A stretch of DNA of 14,427 nt. Origin: an uncultured Blautia sp. (GTDB lineage: Bacteria > Bacillota > Clostridia > Lachnospirales > Lachnospiraceae). The position numbers were made by a program, and so were the translations under genes. Under the pieces are notes generated by a model. That model saw only the letters and a program-made list of their open reading frames with translations, searched no databases and had not been told where the DNA came from. The DNA lies in the NCBI GenBank assembly GCA_902476765.1, contig CABSEJ010000081.1:1-14427 (forward strand). Reading direction: 5' to 3'. Below, one piece after another: positions 1 to 5,486 of the stretch; within the stretch, counting starts at the first letter, position 1; each line of letters begins with the position of its first letter.

Positions 1-7
1 GCCTTGC

Positions 8-25
8 AGAATGAAAATTCATTCT
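8..25. repeat. Short palindrome upstream of the lipoprotein gene
   Basis: Eight-base arms AGAATGAA and TTCATTCT are separated by two bases. The element lies about 78 bases upstream of the lipoprotein start. It could be an operator, or the hairpin of a transcript that enters from outside the window; the sequence does not decide. It is not followed by a T run, so it is not a good intrinsic terminator. Confidence 0.4.
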
Positions 26-102
26 ACGTCATTATGCTGAAAATGAACGTGCCAGTACGCTAGTTATGGCGTTAAAATATAGGAGTAAGAGGAGGCAGGG
101 TT

Positions 103-741
103 ATGAAGAAATGTCTTATTGCAGTTGTATTATTTTCGACGCTGTGTGCTGGATGCGGAAGAAGGGAAAACGGAATTTCAGATACCGGAAATTTCTCTGA
201 AATTATGGAGAAAGAGGGAATTGCTCCATATGAATTGTCAGAAGAGGAACAGTTTTTACTGGAGGCTTTTGGCATGACTTCTGACCAATCCGGCATTTAT
301 ACCTTTCGGGCCCCGAAGGAAGCGAAAACTCTTTATATAAATGTGTATCGTCTGAAAGCAGATAATACATGGGAGCTTACGGGAAACGGAGGAATTTCGC
401 TTGGCGCTGAAGGAGTAACTGCAGAGCCCGTATCCGGAACTTTGACAATGGAGCTGCAGGAAGAGTACAGCATTGAATTTCATGTGAACTGCAGGGGAGG
501 ATACTCTTTTACATCAGATACTATAGTGCTGGATGAAAAACAAATGGCCGGTGTAAAAGGACGTTTAGAGGACTTTCAAAATATAGAAATCAATAAAGAA
601 ATCCCGCTGGCTGTAATGGTATATGATAGCGGTTCCAGTATGAGAAGTTATTCACCGGATGATTATTTTGACCCCTCTGTTTTTGATGGGATGGATTTGG
701 TACAGATTGTTGCCGTGGAGTTTTCAAGTGAGGAATTTTAA
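103..741 (+). CDS. Small secreted lipoprotein of unknown function
   Basis: The protein has 212 residues. Residues 1-18 form a lipoprotein signal peptide: two lysines, a hydrophobic stretch, then C-A-G-C with Cys18 as the expected lipidated cysteine. The -3 position is Cys rather than the usual Leu, a mild deviation. The mature part is acidic and mostly beta-strand-like, with no membrane segment. It has no catalytic motif I recognise, so I place it on the outer face of the membrane without a function. A GGAGG sits about eight bases before the ATG, which supports this start. No plus-strand partner is adjacent; the next genes face it from the minus strand. The Glu/Asp-rich segment at about residues 40-50 (LSEEEQFLLEAFGM) seems to recur in lachnospiral hypothetical lipoproteins, but that is recall, not a search. 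Confidence 0.8.
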   Translation: MKKCLIAVVLFSTLCAGCGRRENGISDTGNFSEIMEKEGIAPYELSEEEQFLLEAFGMTSDQSGIYTFRAPKEAKTLYINVYRLKADNTWELTGNGGISLGAEGVTAEPVSGTLTMELQEEYSIEFHVNCRGGYSFTSDTIVLDEKQMAGVKGRLEDFQNIEINKEIPLAVMVYDSGSSMRSYSPDDYFDPSVFDGMDLVQIVAVEFSSEEF

Positions 742-766
742 CTATGGTGATACTATAATAGAAATG

Positions 767-798
767 AAAAAGGGGCTGGGTTAGAACACCGCAGCCCC
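767..798 (-). terminator. Intrinsic terminator of the ABC exporter operon
   Basis: GGGGCTG (772-778) pairs with CAGCCCC (792-798). An inner GGT/ACC pair (779-781 with 788-790) and one bulged G extend the stem. Read on the minus strand, the hairpin is followed at once by five T residues (767-771 complemented). The plus strand has no T run after it, so the terminator mainly serves the minus-strand operon ending at 902. It probably also blocks read-through between the convergent units. Confidence 0.75.
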
Positions 799-803
799 CA
801 CTA

Positions 804-850
804 TATCCTCAGTCTGTAAGAGGTGCTTGGCCTTTTGTACACTGAGGATA
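804..850. repeat. Perfect 10-bp inverted repeat between convergent genes
   Basis: TATCCTCAGT (804-813) and ACTGAGGATA (841-850) are exact inverse complements around a 27-base loop. The element lies between the end of the exporter operon and its terminator, so it would fold in the 3' end of that mRNA. Two smaller palindromes follow towards the gene: AAGTTT/AAACTT (864-877) and TACAGT/ACTGTA (881-901). Its role is unknown. Confidence 0.5.
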
Positions 851-901
851 AAGGTAAGAAATTAAGTTTTCAAACTTTCGTACAGTAGGTAAATAACTGT
901 A

Positions 902-1702
902 TTAAGAGCCGCTTGATTGATACCATCTTACCCCGAAACGCCAGAGCAGATAGCAGGGAAGCAAAAAGAGGATAGCTATCAAAGGGGCCAGCATATAGAG
1001 GATATTATTTGTGCGGCCCAAAATATATAAAAGGGGATAATACTGGACTAATGCGTAAGGTACCAGAAATGTGGCAAACAGCAGCAGTTTTTCTCCATAT
1101 ATTCCAATGGGATATTTCCCAAATTCTCTGGCCCCGTCTGTAAATACATTCATAAATTCCAGTCCTTCCAGGGTAAAAAAGCAAAGGGCTGCGTATAGCA
1201 AAAATAAGCCGGAAAAAACAGCAGTTCCCCCTAAGAGCATAAAAAGTACAGTCAGAACTTTGGACAAGTTCCATTCCACCTGACAATGGAGGACAGCATA
1301 AATAAACATCACCACAGCCTGCAGCATCCTTCCGATTCTCGTAAGCTCGAACTTGCTTCCTAAAACCTGTAAAATTTCATTCCGGGGCCGGACTAATATA
1401 CTGTCAAAACTTCCGGTTTTTACCATTTGAGAAAACATATCAAAGCCTCTGGCCACCATTTCTCCCAGAGAAAATTCCAGCAGAACAATGGAAAAACATA
1501 GCAAAACTTCACTGTAAACAAAACCTTTTACTGTGTGAAATCTTTGAAACATAAAAAATACCCCTAAAAATACATTGAAGGATACTAAGAACTGTCCGAT
1601 TACACTTAGAAGAAAGGATGTTTTATACTGCATCATACTTTTGATATTGATAGATACATAATGTCCGTACAGTCTGATGCCTTGTTTTAATTTTTTCATC
1701 AT
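902..1702 (-). CDS. ABC exporter permease, COG3694 type (ABC-2 family)
   Basis: A 266-residue integral membrane protein with about six hydrophobic segments and a short basic N-terminus (MMKKLKQGIRLYGHY). The length, the Arg-Pro-Arg-Asn cytoplasmic loop (LVRPRNEILQVLG) and the position third in an ATPase-permease-permease cassette match COG3694, the partner of COG4586 and COG4587. It should form the membrane channel as a heterodimer with the upstream permease, driven by the ATPase encoded first. The exported substrate is not known for this cassette and nothing here reveals it. The start is the first of two consecutive ATGs. Its GGGAGG ribosome site lies in the last codons of the upstream permease gene, whose stop is four bases away, so translation is probably coupled. 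Nearest alternative: a DUF990-labelled permease, the same family under another name. Confidence 0.88.
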   Translation of the reverse strand: MMKKLKQGIRLYGHYVSINIKSMMQYKTSFLLSVIGQFLVSFNVFLGVFFMFQRFHTVKGFVYSEVLLCFSIVLLEFSLGEMVARGFDMFSQMVKTGSFDSILVRPRNEILQVLGSKFELTRIGRMLQAVVMFIYAVLHCQVEWNLSKVLTVLFMLLGGTAVFSGLFLLYAALCFFTLEGLEFMNVFTDGAREFGKYPIGIYGEKLLLFATFLVPYALVQYYPLLYILGRTNNILYMLAPLIAILFLLPCYLLWRFGVRWYQSSGS

Positions 1703-1706
1703 AGTC

Positions 1707-2510
1707 TCAGCCTCCCTGAATGGTTAGTTTCTTTTCTGCATATCTGCACAGCAGGCTTCCCATTAAAAGTAAAGCTGCAGACCAGAAGATTTGCAGAAAA
1801 ATAGTTTTTTGCATTTGTCCGGCTGTCATACTGCCGCTGTATATCCGCAAGGCCACATTCTGCATGGAGGCAAATGGCAGTAAATCCATTACTTTCTGCA
1901 GGTTTTCCGGAAAAAAGGGAAGGGGTATGACTGCCCCGGCGAAGAATTCTACCATGGAAGTAAACACCATCCGCAGTCCCTGGGGAGATATGGTAAAAAA
2001 AGTCAGTCCATATACCAGCATACAAAAAGCAACCGTAACCACTAATCCAAGAATAAGAGTGATGAGAAAAATCAGAAAATGTAAAGCAGAGGCAGGAGCT
2101 GCTATTCCATATGGATAGGGCAGAAATATTGCAACTGCCAAAATAGGCAGGCATCGCAGGATTGCTTTGGAAATCCTGTTGGCCAGACTTCTGGAAAACC
2201 ACATATTATAAATCCGTATTGGCCTGCATAGCTCATAAGCAATATTTCCGTTTATAACAGAGTCAAAAATTTCATTTTCCATCATCCAGGCGGCGAACAG
2301 TGCTAAAAAGGCCTGCTGCAGCCAGATATAAGTTGCAGTAGCGGAAAAGGTCATGGGAAAGGCGCTGCTGTCCGCCTCATAAAAGGCTTTGTAAATCATA
2401 ATCTGCATAAATCCCCATACGAACTGAGTGACAACCCCTGCTGCAGCCGCTGTGCGGTATTGTAGGCCTGTAGTAAAACGAAGGCGGAAAAAAGCCATAT
2501 ATTTTTTCAT
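1707..2510 (-). CDS. ABC exporter permease, COG4587 type (ABC-2 family)
   Basis: A 267-residue membrane protein with about six transmembrane segments. The N-terminus (MKKYMAFFRLRFTTGLQYRTAA) is a basic amphipathic stretch typical of COG4587 permeases. The loop NGNIAYELCRPIRIYN resembles the conserved cytoplasmic loop of these proteins, which in ABC-2 exporters contacts the ATPase. It lies second in the operon, 12 bases after the ATPase gene. Its AGGAGG ribosome site overlaps that gene's TAG stop, and the spacer to the ATG is eight bases. The product probably pairs with the COG3694 permease to make the transmembrane path. An overlapping open frame in another register on the same strand (1699-2202) is a shadow. 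Substrate unknown. Confidence 0.88.
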   Translation of the reverse strand: MKKYMAFFRLRFTTGLQYRTAAAAGVVTQFVWGFMQIMIYKAFYEADSSAFPMTFSATATYIWLQQAFLALFAAWMMENEIFDSVINGNIAYELCRPIRIYNMWFSRSLANRISKAILRCLPILAVAIFLPYPYGIAAPASALHFLIFLITLILGLVVTVAFCMLVYGLTFFTISPQGLRMVFTSMVEFFAGAVIPLPFFPENLQKVMDLLPFASMQNVALRIYSGSMTAGQMQKTIFLQIFWSAALLLMGSLLCRYAEKKLTIQGG

Positions 2511-2522
2511 TGCTTTGTCCTC

Positions 2523-3311
2523 CTATATTTCGTAGGAGCGGTAAAGCTCCGCCACGGTTTCGTCTATATTGGAACCTCCCTTTTGGATTTGGGATAGTTG
2601 TCCGTCTAAAAGAATTTTTCCTTTTCCTACAAGGATGACTCGTTTTGACAGGGCTTCAATATCCTGCATATCGTGGGTGGTCAGGATGACGGTTGTCTTG
2701 TGAAGTTCATTTTGTTTTTTTATAAATTCCCGGACTGCCAGTTTAGATACCGCATCAAGCCCGATAGTAGGTTCGTCCAAAAACAGAATCTTAGGACTAT
2801 GTAAAAGAGATGCTGCAATTTCACACCTCATACGCTGGCCCAGAGACAATTGCCTTGCCGGAGAGCGCAGCAGTTCTTTTAGTCCAAGCAAATCCGTAAG
2901 CTCTTCCACATTATCTTCGTAAACCTTTTGAGGAATAGAGTAGATGTCTTTTAATAATTCAAAAGAGTCTATGACTGGTACATCCCACCATAGCTGTGAA
3001 CGCTGTCCGAATACAACGCCGATTTGACGAACATGGGCTATCCGGTCTTTGTAAGGTACCCGCCCGTCCACCAGAACAGTCCCGCTGTCCGGCGTCAAGA
3101 TTCCGCTGAAAATTTTTATTGTAGAGCTTTTTCCGGCTCCATTGAGGCCGATGTAGCCTACCATCTCTCCATCCTGGATGGTAAAGCTGACGTTATGAAG
3201 AGCATGGATTATCTCATACTCCCGGTGAAATAAGGCCTTCCAGGCTTCACCAAAACCTGCGTTTCTTTTTGCAACTTTGTACGACTTGCATACATTTTCC
3301 ATCGTAATCAT
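2523..3311 (-). CDS. ABC exporter ATP-binding protein, COG4586 type
   Basis: The 262-residue nucleotide-binding subunit powers the two permeases encoded just downstream. Motifs in order: Walker A GLNGAGKS (55-62), Q-loop region FGQRSQLWWD (101-110), a signature reading LSLGQ (155-159), Walker B ILFLDEP (175-181) and switch His213. The GQRSQLWWD segment and the N-terminal SYKVAKRNAGF...LFHREYEII extension are typical of COG4586. The protein is shorter than many family members (about 310-330 residues), mainly at the C-terminus. Start choice: ATG at 3311 has AGGAGG eight bases upstream. The frame stays open upstream to a TTG at 3383, but that start lacks a ribosome site and would translate a palindrome in the leader. 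Transcription probably begins near 3429, giving a leader of roughly 118 bases. Confidence 0.92.
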   Translation of the reverse strand: MITMENVCKSYKVAKRNAGFGEAWKALFHREYEIIHALHNVSFTIQDGEMVGYIGLNGAGKSSTIKIFSGILTPDSGTVLVDGRVPYKDRIAHVRQIGVVFGQRSQLWWDVPVIDSFELLKDIYSIPQKVYEDNVEELTDLLGLKELLRSPARQLSLGQRMRCEIAASLLHSPKILFLDEPTIGLDAVSKLAVREFIKKQNELHKTTVILTTHDMQDIEALSKRVILVGKGKILLDGQLSQIQKGGSNIDETVAELYRSYEI

Positions 3312-3364
3312 CGTTACTTCCTCCTGGTAGTTATATTTTTCATATCTTTCCAAGCCGGTCTGGC

Positions 3365-3388
3365 TTTGATTGGATTCTGCCAATCAAA
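3365..3388. repeat. Palindrome in the leader of the ABC exporter operon
   Basis: TTTGATTGG (3365-3373) and CCAATCAAA (3380-3388) are perfect nine-base arms around a six-base loop. It lies about 40-65 bases downstream of the predicted transcription start and more than 50 bases before the start codon. It could be a second operator or an RNA hairpin. No T run follows on the minus strand, so it is not a terminator. Confidence 0.55.
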
Positions 3389-3435
3389 TACCGAGGATAA
3401 AAGATTTCCTCCCATGATTAAAATATGGGTTTATC

Positions 3436-3470
3436 ATTCTAGCACTGTGAACAGAGAGTTTCAAGTGCTA
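3436..3470 (-). promoter_or_regulatory. Promoter of the ABC exporter operon with overlapping inverted repeat
   Basis: On the minus strand, TTGAAA (-35, 3459-3464) and TAGAAT (-10, 3436-3441) are 17 bases apart, a good housekeeping-sigma promoter. A perfect seven-base inverted repeat, TAGCACT (3440-3446) and AGTGCTA (3464-3470), spans the promoter from the -10 to just beyond the -35. The arm centres are 24 bases apart. A protein bound here would block RNA polymerase, so repression is the simplest reading (inference). Confidence 0.65.
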
Positions 3471-3480
3471 ATTTGTTAAA

Positions 3481-3970
3481 ATGCTAAACAGGGTAAGATT
3501 AAGCAGTGAAACCTGGAGTTTTAAGACAGTTTACTATGTCTGGACAAGGCATACATGCCCTTGCCCAGAGAGTAGCAATGCCATTTATAATTTGACGGAA
3601 TTCTCAATATCAGCTTACGAGAAAGGGGTATTTGCCGTTAAATTAGTGCTTTACATATGGAGGGGATTATGTTATTTTATAGAAAAGATTAGAAGGGTGG
3701 TGGCTTGATGTTGGCTATTCGTAGATAATAGGACAATAAGATTTGATATTCATGAAAATGGATGGTTTTTTTGTTGTACTTATTTTTGGATAGCCGTACA
3801 AGCTGACTTTTCAAATAAAGTTTGTTCCTGGTAGATACTGTGGAAAATCAGTTAACCGGGAAGGGTATGTATTCTATATGCTGGGATAAGCAGAAAAGAT
3901 AAGTGTACCTGTGCAGGCCATAAGGGAAGTATTGGAAATCTTATTATTCCGAAGTTCCGTTTCAGTCAAC
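3481..3970. other. Gene-poor stretch with hairpins and tiny open frames
   Basis: I find no convincing gene in these 490 bases. A plus-strand frame of 75 codons starts at 3481 but has no ribosome site and no recognisable protein. There is an imperfect hairpin at 3540-3568 (CTGGACAAGG with CCTTGCCCAG, one mismatch, nine-base loop). GGAGGGG near 3660 precedes a seven-codon frame (MLFYRKD), and GGTGG about 30 bases later precedes a six-codon frame (MLAIRR). The region ends in a real intrinsic terminator (3971-4006), so some transcript probably crosses it. That transcript may be an untranslated leader or small RNA, but I see no riboswitch class I recognise. Confidence 0.35.
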
Positions 3971-4006
3971 AAGATAATCCTCCATGAAAAAGGATTGTCT
4001 TTTTTT
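3971..4006 (+). terminator. Intrinsic terminator just upstream of the RNHCP gene
   Basis: AAGATAATCCT (3971-3981) pairs with AGGATTGTC plus the first two T residues (3991-4001). The stem has one G-U pair and a nine-base loop, and a T run continues to 4006. The opposite strand lacks a T run. It ends 62 bases before the RNHCP start codon with no coding gene upstream on this strand, so it stops either a small RNA or a leader transcript (possible attenuation). Confidence 0.75.
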
Positions 4007-4068
4007 ATTGTCCTGATAAATCCATGAGAATGAAAAGAAACAAAAACAACATCAAAGGAGAAACAAAA

Positions 4069-4494
4069 ATGAATCGGGAAAATAAGAAAAGAAAATACGA
4101 AAAAGGATATTACAAAAATCACCCTTGTACAGACAGCTTTATCTGCAAGAATTGCGGAAGACTAGTGGTGTCAGCAGGAGCCGGAAGCAATCACAGGAAC
4201 CATTGCCCTAATTGCCTGTGCAGTATGCATGTGGATAATGAACCTGGGGACAGAGAAGCTGATTGTGGAGCTGTTATGGACCCGGTGGCCGTATGGGTAA
4301 GGAAAAATGGAGAATGGGCCATTATACACAGGTGCCGCCGCTGCGGACAATTCAGTTCCAATCGTGTAGCAGCAGATGATAATCCTATGAAACTAATGTC
4401 CATAGCGATGAAGCCTCTGTGCTTACCGCCTTTTCCTTTAGAACGCATAGAAGAAATGACAGAACTGATGGGCGGAGACGGAAGAATGGAATAA
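4069..4494 (+). CDS. RNHCP-domain zinc-ribbon protein
   Basis: A 141-residue cysteine-rich protein. The segment SNHRNHCPNC (residues 40-49) is the signature that names the RNHCP domain. Around it are CKNC (26-29), Cys51, Cys66 and CRRC (89-92), so the protein probably binds one or two zinc ions as a ribbon fold. The first 16 residues are very basic (KKRKYEKGYYK), which suggests nucleic-acid or ribosome contact, but the family has no established function that I know. Start choice: AAAGGAG ends eight bases before this ATG. An in-frame ATG 45 bases upstream has no ribosome site and lies close to the terminator hairpin. The gene ends 77 bases before the MarR start and has no clear promoter of its own between 4007 and 4068. 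Confidence 0.85.
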   Translation: MNRENKKRKYEKGYYKNHPCTDSFICKNCGRLVVSAGAGSNHRNHCPNCLCSMHVDNEPGDREADCGAVMDPVAVWVRKNGEWAIIHRCRRCGQFSSNRVAADDNPMKLMSIAMKPLCLPPFPLERIEEMTELMGGDGRME

Positions 4495-4511
4495 GAGTTT
4501 TCCCTTTGCGC

Positions 4512-4560
4512 TTGACACAGCAATTTCCTGACAGTAAAATATTTTTGAAAGTTCAGGAAA
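4512..4560 (+). promoter_or_regulatory. Promoter and candidate operator of the MarR gene
   Basis: TTGACA (4512-4517) and TAAAAT (4535-4540) are 17 bases apart, close to consensus. A perfect eight-base inverted repeat, TTTCCTGA (4524-4531) and TCAGGAAA (4553-4560), begins in the promoter spacer and ends past the expected start of transcription near 4547. MarR proteins commonly repress their own genes through such sites, so this is a good candidate autoregulatory operator (inference). Confidence 0.7.
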
Positions 4561-4571
4561 GGGTGAGGGTA

Positions 4572-5006
4572 TTGGAGAGAAAAAGTCTGGGAAAATGTAT
4601 ATCGATTTTATATCGTCGGGAACAGAGATATGTGAATCAGATGCTGAAAGATTATGGTTTGGGGTACTCGGATTATAAGTTTTTGATGTATCTGTCTACC
4701 CATGAGGGCTGCAGCCAGAAAGAAATGAGCAAAAAAATGGTTGTGGACGAAGCACTGACGGTTAGGGTAGTGCGTAAGCTGCAGGAAAAAGGTTATATTC
4801 TGCGAAAAAAATCACCAGAAAAATCCAGACATTATAAAATATATTTTACGGACAAAGGGAGGGCGCTGATTCCTCAGCTGCAGGCCTGCCTTACTTCCTG
4901 GTGGGATCAGGTTATGGAGGGTATGGAAAAAGAGGAGCAGACGGAGTTGATACGGACCATGGAGTTTTTGACAAAGCGTTCGGAATCCTTAATGGAGGAA
5001 ATGTAG
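4572..5006 (+). CDS. MarR-family winged-helix transcriptional regulator
   Basis: A 144-residue dimeric DNA-binding protein. The N-terminal helix (LGKCISILYRREQRYVNQML) is the MarR dimerisation helix. Residues about 33-95 form the winged helix: FLMYLSTHEGCSQKEMSKKMVVDEALTVRVVRKLQEKGYI, then the wing KKSPEKSRHYKIYFTDKGR. The C-terminal helices (100-144) complete the dimer interface. Start choice: a TTG at 4572 with AGGAAAG (4555-4561) ten bases upstream. The first ATG of the open frame, at 4419, lies inside the RNHCP gene and upstream of a near-consensus promoter, so it cannot be right for that transcript. A GTG at 4563 would be too close to the ribosome site. The ligand is unknown. The neighbouring ABC exporter operon is a plausible target, as MarR-exporter pairs are common, but the two promoters' repeats differ in sequence. 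Confidence 0.85.
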   Translation: MERKSLGKCISILYRREQRYVNQMLKDYGLGYSDYKFLMYLSTHEGCSQKEMSKKMVVDEALTVRVVRKLQEKGYILRKKSPEKSRHYKIYFTDKGRALIPQLQACLTSWWDQVMEGMEKEEQTELIRTMEFLTKRSESLMEEM

Positions 5007-5074
5007 AGAATGGCTGTACCCAAAGTAGAGTAAAAGTATAGTGTGAGAGACTCCGGCGATATAATTCTGGAGAC

Positions 5075-5117
5075 AAAAAAGGGGGGCTGCGTATGAAAGA
5101 TATACGCCAGTCCCTTT
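5075..5117 (-). terminator. Terminator between the MarR gene and the minus-strand membrane-protein gene
   Basis: The stem is GGG-G-CTG-CGTAT (5083-5094) with ATACG-CAG-T-CCC (5102-5114), containing one bulged C and one G-U pair. On the minus strand a run of six T residues follows (5075-5080 complemented), so it ends the minus-strand unit. On the plus strand only a weak T-rich tail follows, but it may also stop MarR transcription. Confidence 0.7.
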
Positions 5118-5121
5118 ATGT

Positions 5122-5304
5122 TTAATCAAGCTGATTTACGTTGTGAGTAAGACTGTAAAATACACCAACCATTGTTATAAGCATGACTGCAATAACTAAA
5201 AACCAGGTTTCTTCAGGAATGTTTGTTCCGGCCAAAATAAACTGCCTGATATAGCAGAGAACGATAGCACTGACAATTGTCATGGGAACAGATTTTTTTA
5301 TCAT
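5122..5304 (-). CDS. Small two-helix membrane protein, possibly out-of-frame fusion product
   Basis: A 60-residue hydrophobic protein with two predicted transmembrane helices: about residues 8-26 (MTIVSAIVLCYIRQFILAG) and 34-54 (WFLVIAVMLITMVGVFYSL). A short loop (TNIPEET) joins them and the tail is polar. I do not recognise the family. The ATG at 5304 and an in-frame TTG at 5310 both lack a good ribosome site. The only strong site (AAAGGAG) serves an ATG at 5326 in another frame that starts a response-regulator-like peptide. The frames run side by side over a run of seven A residues, so the protein is made only by weak initiation or by a +1 shift in frame. I infer a deletion or one-base indel that joined a response-regulator start to a membrane-protein gene. 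Confidence 0.55.
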   Translation of the reverse strand: MIKKSVPMTIVSAIVLCYIRQFILAGTNIPEETWFLVIAVMLITMVGVFYSLTHNVNQLD

Positions 5305-5326
5305 CTTCAACCAATAAAATCTTCAT
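5213..5326 (-). pseudogene. Response-regulator N-terminal remnant, out of frame
   Basis: From the ATG at 5326, which has AAAGGAG ten bases upstream and a strong promoter behind it, the first residues read MKILLVEDDKKI. This is the classic opening of a response-regulator receiver domain: first beta strand plus the acidic pair that binds Mg. After residue 12 the receiver sequence stops. The frame continues for 25 unrelated, Cys/His-rich residues that are a shadow of the membrane-protein frame, then ends. At 37 residues it cannot work as a regulator. It is most simply the 5' stub of a two-component gene whose body was deleted. A chance match to the receiver opening is possible but unlikely given the promoter, operator and ribosome site. 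Confidence 0.5.
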
Positions 5327-5359
5327 GATGATTCCGCTCCTTTGAAATCCTTTAACCCA

Positions 5360-5401
5360 TGTGTTAACACACATAATATATCGGTTAAGAAAGCGTGTCA
5401 A
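5360..5401 (-). promoter_or_regulatory. Strong promoter with palindromic operator for the response-regulator remnant
   Basis: On the minus strand, TTGACA (5396-5401) and TATTAT (5373-5378) are 17 bases apart. A perfect 12-base palindrome, TGTGTTAACACA (5360-5371), sits right after the -10, at the expected transcription start. GGTTAA (5383-5388) and TTAACC (5352-5357) form a second, wider inverted pair around it. This looks like a regulated promoter that outlived the gene it once drove. Confidence 0.7.
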
Positions 5402-5414
5402 CTTTATGGGAACA

Positions 5415-5457
5415 GAAAAAACGGGCTGCCCCGCTAATTTCTTAGTGAAGCAGCCCG
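5415..5457 (-). terminator. Intrinsic terminator of the uxuAB operon
   Basis: CGGGCTGC (5422-5429) pairs perfectly with GCAGCCCG (5450-5457), and an inner CTAA/TTAG pair can extend the fold. On the minus strand six T residues follow directly (5416-5421 complemented). It lies 30 bases after the uxuB stop and just before the next minus-strand promoter. Confidence 0.88.
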
Positions 5458-5486
5458 CTTTATGAATGAAAATCATGGTTTGGAAA

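Noticed and set aside
1699..2202. 167-codon minus-strand frame overlapping the COG4587 permease gene
   Set aside because: It is a different register of a permease gene with a clear family match and ribosome site.
3312..3383. Extended N-terminus of the exporter ATPase from a TTG at 3383
   Set aside because: No ribosome site at the TTG, a palindrome would be translated, and the ATG at 3311 has an ideal AGGAGG.
3481..3708. Plus-strand open frame of 75 codons
   Set aside because: Its ATG has no ribosome site and lies just beside the opposite-strand exporter promoter. The protein shows no domain, and its composition is that of AT-rich noncoding DNA.
3713..3795. GGCTATTC and GGATAGCC as ends of a decayed element
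   Set aside because: Eight bases with a G-U pair at 67 bases apart is weak, and there is no transposase trace or target duplication.
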